Part shown: positions 15,821-23,675 of the stretch, piece after piece | Position numbering within the stretch: the stretch's first letter is position 1 | Layout: each line of letters opens with the position of its first letter | Assembly (NCBI GenBank): GCA_030550675.1 | Contig: JAUQOW010000004.1 | Span: 1 to 49,334 of the forward strand | Source of the DNA: Chloroflexota bacterium | GTDB lineage: Bacteria > Chloroflexota > Chloroflexia > Chloroflexales > Roseiflexaceae | Direction of reading: 5' to 3' | DNA length: 49,334 bases | Made by a program: the position numbers and the translations under genes | The notes under the pieces: generated by a model | Told to the model about the DNA's origin: nothing | Databases searched by the model: none | Seen by the model: only the letters and a program-made list of their open reading frames with translations

Positions 15821-16633
15821 ATGATTTCAGACGAGATCGTGACGGTTGACCGCCTGCCCCCCGCTGACATTACGCTGCCGGTTCACGGACGCATCGTGCG
15901 CCCAGAGCGCGCGCTGATCGAGCAGTTGCGCGATGTGAGCAGCGCGGCGGCAAGTGCGACGCTGTACAAAATGGGGGTGCAGCGCACGTTCATCTGCGGT
16001 CCGCAGCCGCGCACCCCCGGTCGGCGGGTGGTCGGTCCGGCGGTGACGCTCCAGTTTATGCCGCAGCGTGAGGACGTTCCATCCGGGATGGGACCAGAAC
16101 ACGCCGAGAAGAGCAGCGCGCTGTGGATGGTCTTCGAGACGATCGAGCCGGGTGACGTGCTGGTGGTGCAGGCGTTCGGCGATCCTTCAACCGGTTGTGT
16201 TGGCGAGATGTTGACCACCTGCTTCAAAGGGCGCGGCGGCGCAGGTATAGTCGTTGACGGGTGTGTGCGTGATTGGGCGCGCATTCGGGAACTGGACGTG
16301 CCGCTCTGGTCAGTCGGGTTCACGCCAAACTATGCGACCCAGGCAGGGTTGATGCCGTGGGGGTACAATGTGCCAGTGGCGTGCGGCGGCGCGCTGATAT
16401 TGCCCGGCGACATCATCATTGCTGATGACGACGGCGCGGTAGTCGTCCCGCAGCAACTGGCGAGCGAAGTGGTGCGCGTGGCGCGTTATCACGCCGAATG
16501 GGAAGCGTTCAGCCGCATGAAACTGGCGCAGGGCGGATCACCGCAGGTCTATTACCCCCTGAGCGAGGAAGGTCGCCGCGAGTACGAAGCGTGGCGCCAA
16601 CAGCAGGGCGAAGGCGCGCAGGTTGAAGGTTGA
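15821..16633 (+). CDS. RraA-like / 4-hydroxy-4-methyl-2-oxoglutarate aldolase family protein
   Basis: 270 residues. The core matches the RraA/HMG-aldolase fold: SSAAASATLYKMGVQ near the start, GRRVVGPAVTLQ, then GEMLTTCFKGRGGAGIVVDG-CVRDW, which contains the conserved G...R-D active-site segment where Arg and Asp bind substrate and metal. Members include oxaloacetate decarboxylase/HMG aldolases and RNase E inhibitors, so the reaction is uncertain. AGGAG lies before ATG 15821. The last codons fall in a GGTTGAAGG microrepeat that continues beyond the stop, so the end of the protein may vary between strains. Confidence 0.82.
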   Translation: MISDEIVTVDRLPPADITLPVHGRIVRPERALIEQLRDVSSAAASATLYKMGVQRTFICGPQPRTPGRRVVGPAVTLQFMPQREDVPSGMGPEHAEKSSALWMVFETIEPGDVLVVQAFGDPSTGCVGEMLTTCFKGRGGAGIVVDGCVRDWARIRELDVPLWSVGFTPNYATQAGLMPWGYNVPVACGGALILPGDIIIADDDGAVVVPQQLASEVVRVARYHAEWEAFSRMKLAQGGSPQVYYPLSEEGRREYEAWRQQQGEGAQVEG

Positions 16634-16770
16634 AGGTTGAAGGTTGAAGGTTGAAGGTTAAGCGTTTACAATGGGCTGAAAGCGGTAAGGTTGAAAATTG
16701 GACAACGGCTCTCAGTTCTTGGTTCTTGGTTCTCAGTTCTTGGTTCTTGGTTCTCAGTTCTCAGTTCTTC
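16621..16770. repeat. GGTTGAAGG and TTCTTGGTTCTCAG microrepeats at converging gene ends
   Basis: Five GGTTGAA iterations (16621-16660) overlap the stop of the RraA-like gene. TTCTTGGTTCTCAG iterations (16712-16770) form the last coding part of the minus-strand gene that ends at 16666. The second word is the complement of the one at 10495-10535. Confidence 0.7.
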
Positions 16771-18198
16771 CCCCCACAACCGCATCTCGTTGAACGCCGC
16801 TCCCGCAATGCGTCCCCGCTCATCGAGGCGCGCCGATTTGCCGCTGACTTTCCACTCGCTGCTGAAGTTGCCAAGCCCGCCGATAAGATGTGGCGTCCCG
16901 CGCGCGTCGAACGTCGCGTAGACCATGAAGCGGGCATGCGCGTCGATAGAGTGCAACGCATGCGTCGCCCACGGCAGGCACATATCGACCCGATACGTCG
17001 CGTCCACGTACCGCTGGACGATCCACGGTTCGCCCTGCGCCAACCGTGACTTCACAAACGCGAGCGTCTTCTGCGCCGCACTGCGTGAGCCGTTGAGCCG
17101 CAGCACGCCGCGTCCCTGGCTGTAGTACGCGCCGCTGCCGCTCCCGCATTTCAGCACCAGTAATCGTCGGGCAGCCGTCGAGAGACCCGCAAGATCGTCG
17201 ATGGTTCGGACTGCATGCAACTGCTGTCCAATGACGTCCGGGACGCCATCAGCCAACACGCTGAGATCGACTTCTTCGCCGTGCAGCAATGCCACGGCGC
17301 CGAACAGCGCGCGCAGCCGGTCGTCGAAGAGACGGGCATAGTCTGGCATGAAGGGGAGCGCCATGCCCCATTTCTGGCGGTACACGTAGTTAAGCGGCGT
17401 CTCGATCCAGAGCCTGCCATCAACCGCGGCTCGCGCCAGGCGAACGATCATGGTTGGCGCAATCACCGGCAGGAGTTCCTGCGCATACAGGAAATCGATG
17501 GGCAACAACCTGCCTTTGTCGGCGACCATGAACCTGCCGTTGCGCTCGATAATCCGCCGCGCTCCCTCGCGCCGGTCGAAAACGATGTAGCGCATGCCCT
17601 GCCCATCGCAGGTGCGTCGCAGGTAGTGCTCGCCGCGATACCAGACGGACCGAACCGGATTGACCGCAACCGGGTCATTGCCGCTGCTCTGCCGGATCAT
17701 CTCACAGAAGGAATCCGCCAGATTGCCGGGACTCCCGGCAGTTGCAGGCACAACTGCCGCGTGAACATCGTGGATGCCCGCGAAAAGTCCCAGCCCGCCC
17801 GATTTCCATTGCACCTCAGCGACAATGCGTTGCGGACCGATTGCGACATAATCGACCCGACAGAAACGCGGCGTGAGACCCGCAGCAAGCGTTGTGCGCT
17901 GCGCCTGAATCTCTTCGGAGCAGAGACCATATTCACACAGCCTGGCGATCCAGCGCGGCGCCTCGCCAGCCAGCGACGCGCGGTACAGATTGTTCCAGGC
18001 GCGGTAGAAGCGCCAGAGCAGCGCAAGGTCGTCGGTGAGCGCCATGGTCGCGGCGTGATCGACCACGCACGAGGAGGGGGTGATCAGCGACGCATAGTTG
18101 TCGCCTGAGCCGTAGATCAGACCGCTGGCGGTCAGGGCGTTGGCAAGCTCGCCAGCCACCTGATCAGCGTGACGCGCAATTGTTATCGAACCCGTCAT
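16666..18198 (-). CDS. Unassigned protein, possibly ATP-grasp-like; last gene of the cupin/AsnB operon
   Basis: 510 residues. Middle and C-terminal motifs suggest an ATP-grasp-type nucleotide site: LVLKCGSGSGAYYSQGRGVL (a Lys followed by a glycine-rich loop), then EPWIVQRYVDATYRVDMCLP (hinge-like) and later GGLGNFSSEWKVSG. The upstream segment RYIVFDRREGARRIIERNG plus FLYAQELLP recalls circularly permuted ATP-grasp ligases. None of this is conclusive. The last 35 or so residues (ELRTENQEPRTENQEP...) are translation of a DNA microrepeat and probably not functional. A 153-bp gap with a strong hairpin separates it from the AsnB-like gene, so it may be expressed at a lower level or on its own. 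Confidence 0.6.
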   Translation of the reverse strand: MTGSITIARHADQVAGELANALTASGLIYGSGDNYASLITPSSCVVDHAATMALTDDLALLWRFYRAWNNLYRASLAGEAPRWIARLCEYGLCSEEIQAQRTTLAAGLTPRFCRVDYVAIGPQRIVAEVQWKSGGLGLFAGIHDVHAAVVPATAGSPGNLADSFCEMIRQSSGNDPVAVNPVRSVWYRGEHYLRRTCDGQGMRYIVFDRREGARRIIERNGRFMVADKGRLLPIDFLYAQELLPVIAPTMIVRLARAAVDGRLWIETPLNYVYRQKWGMALPFMPDYARLFDDRLRALFGAVALLHGEEVDLSVLADGVPDVIGQQLHAVRTIDDLAGLSTAARRLLVLKCGSGSGAYYSQGRGVLRLNGSRSAAQKTLAFVKSRLAQGEPWIVQRYVDATYRVDMCLPWATHALHSIDAHARFMVYATFDARGTPHLIGGLGNFSSEWKVSGKSARLDERGRIAGAAFNEMRLWGEELRTENQEPRTENQEPRTESRCPIFNLTAFSPL

Positions 18199-18264
18199 CG
18201 ATTACGTCTGGCGCAGTAGTCGGAGAAGAGCGACAGCGTCGCACGAAAAGATTGACGCAAAGAC

Positions 18265-18312
18265 GCAAAGGCGCAAAGTTGCGCAACCTGCAGAAACACT
18301 TTGCGCCTTTGC
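18265..18312. terminator. 14-bp perfect hairpin between the AsnB-like gene and the ATP-grasp-like gene
   Basis: GCAAAGGCGCAAAG (18265-18278) is the exact complement of CTTTGCGCCTTTGC (18299-18312), with a 20-nt loop. It belongs to the widespread GACGCAAAGACGCAAAGGCGC repeat type. No T tract on either strand, so it is either a transcript-stabilising or attenuating hairpin or simply a repeat. Confidence 0.5.
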
Positions 18313-18351
18313 CTCAGCCTTTCTGAGCGGCGCTCCGGGCATGAGTCTTCG

Positions 18352-20082
18352 CTACAGATTGAACGCGCGCAGCCACAGTTCCAGCGTGATCAGCAGCCAG
18401 ATGAATTGCCCGTGGCGCCGCCAGACGAGACCGCGGTAGCGCATCCAGTCGCGCACTACATGTTCGCGGAACAGACCGCGCGCCCGCGCCTGCGGTCCCA
18501 GCAGCAGATCGTTCGCCAGATCGCGCAGCGGACCGTGCAGCCAGTACTGCACCGGCATGAGCATGCCGCTCTTTGGACGGTGCAGAATGGTTGGCGGCAG
18601 CAGGTCGCGCACCGCCTGTTTCAGCACCCATTTTTCCTGCAAACCGCGCAGTTTGAGCGCAGGGGGCACGGCAAACGCAGCATCGACCAGCGGGAACGCG
18701 AAGAGCGGCGAACGTCCTTCGACGCCGCTCGCAGCCGTCATCCGTTCGACCTTCGGCAGAATATGGTGCGCGCCCTTGGTGCGCAGGTTGGTGTACAGCA
18801 GACGATTCAGAAACGAGGTCATGCGCGGCGATTCGAGGTATGGCTGCACGTGGCGCTCCAGCGGCGGCGCGTCGCGCAACGCATTGAGCACGTCGGCAGT
18901 GAGCAGGAGATCAAGCTGGTCGTAGCATTTCTGGTATGAGTGCAAATAGGCGCTGGCGCGCGCCGCCGGGTTCGGGTCGTCGCGGTGGAACTCGAAGGCG
19001 AGCATCGGCTGGTTCTTGGGACCGCCAAACACCGGGTCGCCGCCCTCGCCGTTCAGAATGACCGACAGACCATCACGCGCCGCGGCGCGCGCCAGGAGCA
19101 GGTTCGGCGTCGTCAACGGGTCACCAACCGGGCAATCGAGCAGCGCCACGGTCTCTGCCAGATGATCGGCAATGGTTTTCCCGTCGAACGTCAGCACCGT
19201 ATGCTCCGTACCGCAGTGCGCGGCGACCAGCCCGGAATACGCCAGCTCATTGGGGAATTCTTTACCGAAGTTGATCGCATACGTGCGCACGGGTTGGTTG
19301 TGCAGCCGTGCTGCCAGGGCAGTGACCAGGCTGCTGTCGATGCCGCCAGAGAGAAAGACGCCGACCGGTTGTCCGGCGGGTAGACGCGTGGCAACTGCCT
19401 GTTCGAGCAGATCGCGCAAACGACGGGCGTACGTTTCCGCCGGAAGCGTGTCGTCCCACTCACCTTCGCGCGGTTCCCAGAACATCTCTTCGTGGCAGGC
19501 GCCGTTAGCGCACAAACGGAGACAGCGCCCAGGCAGCATCTCGAACACGCCATCGATCAACGTCTCGTTCCCTGGCAGGTAGGCGAACGTCAGGAAGGCG
19601 CGCACGGCGTTCAGATTGAGGCGCGCATTCAAACGGGGCCAGGCGCGCAGCGCGCGCAGCGACGCCGACGCTGCCCAGTGGTCGCCAGCGCGCGCGTAAA
19701 AGAGCGTGCGCGTCCCGACGTGATCGCGCACCAGCACCAGGTCGTCCCCGTCGAGGATGGCGAGCGCAAACATGCCATCAGCGGCGGCGAAGCCGCGCGC
19801 GCCATGCCGGGCATACAGGTGCAGCAGGATCGCACCGTCGGCGCAATCGTCCGGCAGGGCGACGCCATCGCGCCTCAGCGCTTCAAGAAGTTCCCCGCGA
19901 TTGAACAGCGACACAGCGCCGACTGCAACCAGATGATTGGCGGTGAAGACGCGCGTATGGCATCCGTCAGGGAGCGCGCCGAGCGCCGCGCGATGCCTGG
20001 ACGCGACAGGCGCTGCGCCCATTGCCGCGAGATCGCATTCCGCTTCATCAGTGGTTAGCGCTGCACACAACCAGCCACTCAT
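18352..20082 (-). CDS. Asparagine-synthetase-like amidotransferase/ligase lacking the glutaminase Cys
   Basis: 576 residues with the two-domain plan of glutamine-hydrolysing asparagine synthetases. The N-terminal Ntn-hydrolase-like domain keeps LFNRGELLEAL, ADGMFALAILDGDDLVLVRD and GTRTLFYA, but the protein begins MSGWLC: the catalytic Cys2 of MCG-type enzymes is absent. The synthetase domain has the PP-loop VGVFLSGGIDSSLVTALAA (SGGIDSS at 245-251) and NGEGGDPVFGG, where usual enzymes have D-E instead of D-P. It should adenylate a carboxylate, using ammonia or another amine rather than glutamine, as in beta-lactam synthetase or lasso-peptide cyclases. Its ATG overlaps the preceding stop by 4 nt. 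Confidence 0.85.
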   Translation of the reverse strand: MSGWLCAALTTDEAECDLAAMGAAPVASRHRAALGALPDGCHTRVFTANHLVAVGAVSLFNRGELLEALRRDGVALPDDCADGAILLHLYARHGARGFAAADGMFALAILDGDDLVLVRDHVGTRTLFYARAGDHWAASASLRALRAWPRLNARLNLNAVRAFLTFAYLPGNETLIDGVFEMLPGRCLRLCANGACHEEMFWEPREGEWDDTLPAETYARRLRDLLEQAVATRLPAGQPVGVFLSGGIDSSLVTALAARLHNQPVRTYAINFGKEFPNELAYSGLVAAHCGTEHTVLTFDGKTIADHLAETVALLDCPVGDPLTTPNLLLARAAARDGLSVILNGEGGDPVFGGPKNQPMLAFEFHRDDPNPAARASAYLHSYQKCYDQLDLLLTADVLNALRDAPPLERHVQPYLESPRMTSFLNRLLYTNLRTKGAHHILPKVERMTAASGVEGRSPLFAFPLVDAAFAVPPALKLRGLQEKWVLKQAVRDLLPPTILHRPKSGMLMPVQYWLHGPLRDLANDLLLGPQARARGLFREHVVRDWMRYRGLVWRRHGQFIWLLITLELWLRAFNL

Positions 20083-20687
20083 CCGAAATCCCCCACATCG
20101 CCAAAGTCGCCGCCGTCGAACGGCGACTCGCCGTCGCTCCAGTCACCGTTGTCGGATGGCGCCCCCTCGCCGACCGGTTCGGGCTGATCCCAATCGCTAT
20201 CGCTGTAGCTGCTACTGCTGCTGTCCCAGTCCGAGCCGCCTCCCCATCCTCCGCTGCCGCTGGTTTGCTGCTGCTGTTGTTGCAGCAACTTCTGGCGCAG
20301 CAGTTCTTCCTCTTCAGGGCTGAGATACTCCGGCGGCAGCACCAGCGAACCGAGCAGAAACCCCGCGCCCATGCCCATCAGGATCGCGCCGACCCGTCCG
20401 CCAAAAGATGTCTGGTTGACGGTCAACACCTGCCCGCGATGCCAGAGGGTGCGGCCATACCCCTGTTCGCGCGCATAGATGACCCGTCCCTGATTGAAGG
20501 TGCGTTTGAGGATCCCGTCGCCGAGCAGTTCATCGATTCCGGCAAACCCCTGGTTATCGCGCCACTCGACCCGACCATCCGGCAGGCGACGCCGCCATTC
20601 GTACCGTCCGTCGCTGAAGGCGCGACGAACGCTGCCATCGGCGAGCAGCTCGTCCTGATATGTGATCACGTTTGGTTGTTGTTGCAC
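20079..20687 (-). CDS. Membrane-anchored protein with Trp/Asp/Gly/Ser-rich tail
   Basis: 202 residues in three parts. Residues about 1-90 hold repeated short beta-hairpin-like units (LADGSVRRAFSDGRYEWRRR, then LPDGRVEWRD and GDGILKRTFNQGRVIYA), reminiscent of MORN/YD-type repeats. Next comes one glycine-zipper-like membrane helix (VGAILMGMGAGFLLGSLVLP). A short charged coil (LSPEEEELLRQKLLQQQQQQ) is followed by a disordered tail of G, S, D and W ending GDFGDVGDFG. No known family. Middle gene of the operon, 15 bp after the preceding paralogue and overlapping the AsnB-like start, so its product probably works with them. The tail could be a modification substrate or scaffold; that is speculation. 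Confidence 0.7.
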   Translation of the reverse strand: MQQQPNVITYQDELLADGSVRRAFSDGRYEWRRRLPDGRVEWRDNQGFAGIDELLGDGILKRTFNQGRVIYAREQGYGRTLWHRGQVLTVNQTSFGGRVGAILMGMGAGFLLGSLVLPPEYLSPEEEELLRQKLLQQQQQQTSGSGGWGGGSDWDSSSSSYSDSDWDQPEPVGEGAPSDNGDWSDGESPFDGGDFGDVGDFG

Positions 20688-20702
20688 AGACGCTTCTCCT
20701 CC

Positions 20703-21662
20703 TCATTCGGGCCAGCTCATATAACTGATGGTGCGCCATCGGCGCAGACTGGAAAACCAGGATTCGCGGCGTCGCGCCGGTCGGACGACGCGATGGAGCG
20801 TGCGCAGCAGCGTCACCGGGCGCAGCGCAGCGACTTCGGCGCGATAGCCGGTGCGCAGCCAGGCGCGTTCGATCAGGTTCAGCGATACAGGAAGATCTTC
20901 CAGAGGCTCAGAGCGGCGGACGGCGAACAGGTGGCGACGCAATGCGTGCATTGGCGTCAATCCTAACGCCCTCACCCGGAAGCCGCGCGGCAGATCGAGC
21001 AACGCTGCGGCGTCGGCGGCAAAGCGCAACCCCTCCGGGCTGGCATCGTGCAGCAGCAAAATACGTGGAACCGGAGCGCGCATCAACATCGCAATCAGCG
21101 CATCCGGCAGCGGCGACGCTTCTTCCAGCGCCAGGATTGCGCAGGACATTTCCATGTGCAGAAAGTTCGCGCGCAGCATCCGCGCAATCGATGTGTCCTG
21201 ACAGATAAGCGCATATGCCAACCCATAGTCGTAGAGGTCTGGCTCGCGATCATCGAGCGCCAGAAAGGGCGGTACGTCGTCGGAAAGCAAACCCGGAGGG
21301 TCGCCGTGACGCGCGCGATATGCGGCAAGCGCGTCGTCGAACGCGGTTTCCGTCAGCGGCGGCGTAAGCGTGAAGGGCAGCCGCCATACGAGCGACGGAA
21401 CGCTCATCAGCAGCGATGCGCTCATCGTTCCGATCCAGAGCGGATGCGGACGCCGCAGTGCAAGGGTCAGCGACGAGCCGACGGCAGCGGTTGTCTGGCT
21501 GGCGGCGTCAGGGATGCGTGATGGCGGCAGCAGGGTGCGGCAGACTTCGTAGTAGAGCTGGCGGCGGGTGTAGCGCACCCCGCCCATCCCCGCGTGCGCA
21601 ATGCTGCGCTCCAATGCGGTATCGAGATTGCTATGGCGCATTCGCGTGCCGAATACCATCAT
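20703..21662 (-). CDS. Paralogue of the upstream zinc-ribbon membrane protein (HDAS motif, no zinc ribbon)
   Basis: 319 residues. VRYTRRQLYYEVCRTLL near the N-terminus aligns with YRYTPAQLAYFVFRREL of the neighbour. VPRILLLHDASPEGLRF aligns with LPLLLIHDASVAGCL, VRALGLTPMHALRR with VIDLGLRPRHV, and both proteins end with the same M-S/T-W-P motif. One or two hydrophobic segments (about residues 75-95) may be membrane-embedded. The strand-HDAS-x-x-G unit recalls Toprim or Rossmann-like cores, but I cannot confirm this. Start ATG 21662 overlaps the upstream TGA, with GGAG before it; a longer in-frame extension is a shadow of the neighbour. Function unknown. Confidence 0.75.
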   Translation of the reverse strand: MMVFGTRMRHSNLDTALERSIAHAGMGGVRYTRRQLYYEVCRTLLPPSRIPDAASQTTAAVGSSLTLALRRPHPLWIGTMSASLLMSVPSLVWRLPFTLTPPLTETAFDDALAAYRARHGDPPGLLSDDVPPFLALDDREPDLYDYGLAYALICQDTSIARMLRANFLHMEMSCAILALEEASPLPDALIAMLMRAPVPRILLLHDASPEGLRFAADAAALLDLPRGFRVRALGLTPMHALRRHLFAVRRSEPLEDLPVSLNLIERAWLRTGYRAEVAALRPVTLLRTLHRVVRPARRRESWFSSLRRWRTISYMSWPE

Positions 21663-22840
21663 GCCGCTCCTTGTCGCTGGGGCCAGGTCATGAACCCGAT
21701 GGCGCGCGCCTCCGCCTGCGCCCGCGCCTCCGGGTCCACAGGCGCAGACGCGCGTTGTGCAGCGGCAACCGGTGTGGACGTCAGCCGCTCCACGGCGCTG
21801 GTCACAACATTGACCAGTCGGGCTGGGGGAATGAAGAGCGCTGAGGTCACAAAACCCTGGCGCAGCCACTCAAGCTCTTCCTTCTCCAGGGTCAATCCTC
21901 CCGGCGCCTTGACCCGACGTTCGAGAAGATCCATCAATTCTTGCGGCGTCTCCTCGCGTTTCCACGGCAAACGCTGCTGCTTCACATGGCGCGGACGCAG
22001 TCCCAGGTCGATCACGCGATGGTTCGGCGACAACCCCCATTTGCCCGGCAGCAGCGCTGGCAGCAGACACCCGGCCACGCTGGCGTCGTGGATCAGCAGC
22101 AGCGGCAGGCGCGGATTCTGGCGTAACAGCGCCAGAATGTGTTCATCATCGGCGGAAAATGGTCCGTCGATAGAGAGCAGCGCCAGACCCAGGCGCTGCG
22201 GCAGTCCATTCGCCCGCAGGCAGTCGAGCACATCGGCGACCGGCGAGGCGAGCACGGCGCGCACCCGCGACGGCGGCGACTGAACCTGACGCAGCGCAGC
22301 AATCTTCTGATAAGCGACCCATCCAGGCAGCGGTCCATGCACGCTCGCCCAGGGAGCGACATATGTTGTCTCAAAAGACTCTATCACCGGCAGAAGACGC
22401 TGGTACGGATTGGATGACTTAACTGACCGATAATAGAGTCCCGCTGCTATCAACCCTATCACAGCGCCGATCACGAGCGCTATCATCGCAGAAGCGAGCG
22501 AGCGTTCCTGCACAAAGAAAAGCAGCATACATGCGAGAGCAGTCAAGAAAACGAAACCGAAGATGATCGCAGCGACCACCGCCGACGGTTCAGACCACGA
22601 ATATGATGTCTTATAGATGGACGCGAGTTCGCGTCGGAATACGAAGTACGCCAGTTGCGCCGGGGTGTAGCGATACGTTCCCTGATTGCTCAAACGTTCA
22701 GCGAGACCGCGCAGCCGCAGGTCGCTCATCTTCAGCGTGTTTTCGCGCGGCTCAAGGGCGAACGGCTTCTGGCACTGCGGGCACTTTTTATCGCGGCGCT
22801 CACGGTATTTCAGTTCAAAAAGGCAATGCGGGCATTTCAT
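21659..22840 (-). CDS. Zinc-ribbon membrane protein with HDAS motif
   Basis: 393 residues. It opens with a four-cysteine zinc ribbon (MKCPHC...KKCPQCQKPF), then LRGLAERLSNQGTYRYTPAQ with LAYFVFRREL, two membrane helices (VVAAIIFGFVFLTALACMLL and MIALVIGAVIGLIAAGLYY), and a cytoplasmic C-terminal domain with LPLLLIHDASVAGCLLPALL and EELEWLRQGFVTSALFIPP. It ends IGFMTWPQRQGAA. The following gene encodes a paralogue sharing all blocks except the ribbon. ATG 22838-22840 abuts the stop of the cupin gene. The family seems uncharacterised; the ribbon and helices suggest a membrane-associated scaffold or regulator. Confidence 0.78.
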   Translation of the reverse strand: MKCPHCLFELKYRERRDKKCPQCQKPFALEPRENTLKMSDLRLRGLAERLSNQGTYRYTPAQLAYFVFRRELASIYKTSYSWSEPSAVVAAIIFGFVFLTALACMLLFFVQERSLASAMIALVIGAVIGLIAAGLYYRSVKSSNPYQRLLPVIESFETTYVAPWASVHGPLPGWVAYQKIAALRQVQSPPSRVRAVLASPVADVLDCLRANGLPQRLGLALLSIDGPFSADDEHILALLRQNPRLPLLLIHDASVAGCLLPALLPGKWGLSPNHRVIDLGLRPRHVKQQRLPWKREETPQELMDLLERRVKAPGGLTLEKEELEWLRQGFVTSALFIPPARLVNVVTSAVERLTSTPVAAAQRASAPVDPEARAQAEARAIGFMTWPQRQGAA

Positions 22841-23527
22841 TCAGGCGCCTCCCTCCAGCACGCCTGCGAGTCGCCGCAGCAGCATCGCCAGGCGCTCGCG
22901 CAGCGACACTTCGACGTGGACTCGATCAACCGCCATTTCCGCTTCGAGCTGCCGTAGCGCTGTCACTAAACGCGCTGCCGCCTCATCGCCGCTGCGCGCC
23001 CGTTCCTCTGCCATCGCCGCCGTGATCGCGTAGTCGTCGTGGTCGATGCCCATGCCGGTGTTGGCGATGACCAGCGGCAGCGGGTCGTCGGCGCGGTTGT
23101 TGAACGAGTGCGGCATCAGCGCCGGAATGTGGAGCAGCGAGCCGGGAATCAGCCGCACATGAGCGACTGCTTCGCGCTCGTGATCGTACAACCCGCACGA
23201 CGCATACCCCATGCTCAGCACAAAGTGCTCCGCGCCATGGGCATGCGGCGTAAAGGCGCTGTGCGGGCGAACGAATCCGAGTTTATACGTGGCGTTTGCC
23301 GGGTTTTCGTCCGAGGTTTTGGCGGAGCCGATCAGGTACTGCGTGTACTGCCCGCTATCAATGAACCGCAACATATTGGCGCGATCCGCTGCGCGCCGGG
23401 TCGGATCCAGGCGACGGATGCAGTCCTTGCTCACAGCGTAGACGATCCCATCGGGGCTGAAAACATACAGGGTTGCACCGCGTGGAAGGGTGATTCTGAG
23501 GCGCTCGAGATATCTGGCACGATGCAT
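22841..23527 (-). CDS. Cupin-domain protein, first gene of the operon
   Basis: 228 residues. The cupin core is visible: motif 1 FTPHAHGAEHFVLSMG supplies two His and one Glu for a metal, and motif 2 IPGSLLHIPALMPHSFNN supplies the last His. An N-terminal extension of about 80 residues (LRITLPRGATLYVFSPDGIV) and a C-terminal helical segment of about 55 residues rich in Arg and Glu flank it. It could be a small-molecule-binding or dioxygenase-type protein; the metal ligands look intact. Its stop directly precedes the next ATG, so it leads the operon. It is divergent from the yefM/yoeB module with 148 bp between start codons. Confidence 0.8.
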   Translation of the reverse strand: MHRARYLERLRITLPRGATLYVFSPDGIVYAVSKDCIRRLDPTRRAADRANMLRFIDSGQYTQYLIGSAKTSDENPANATYKLGFVRPHSAFTPHAHGAEHFVLSMGYASCGLYDHEREAVAHVRLIPGSLLHIPALMPHSFNNRADDPLPLVIANTGMGIDHDDYAITAAMAEERARSGDEAAARLVTALRQLEAEMAVDRVHVEVSLRERLAMLLRRLAGVLEGGA

Positions 23528-23616
23528 AGGCGACGACGCTGCACAGTAGTTGTCACCATAATGCTACCACGTCGCACTGCGTTTGTCATCAAGAGATTGT
23601 TAAGTATTTGAAGATC

Positions 23617-23658
23617 TTGACAAGGATCGGGATTTATTGTACAGTATTTCTGTACAAT
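23617..23658 (+). promoter_or_regulatory. Promoter and palindromic operator of the yefM-yoeB module
   Basis: TTGACA (23617-23622), 17 bp, TACAGT (23640-23645). A perfect 9-bp inverted repeat ATTGTACAG-TATTT-CTGTACAAT (23636-23658) overlaps the -10 and the start point, as expected for autorepression by a YefM/YoeB complex. AGGAGACC lies before ATG 23676. Confidence 0.8.
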
Positions 23659-23675
23659 ACGTTCAGGAGACCGGT

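Noticed and set aside
20022-20966. 314-codon plus-strand frame opposite the tail-protein gene
   Set aside because: It is the complement of the low-complexity tail and adjacent gene, lacks any family motif, and has no ribosome site.
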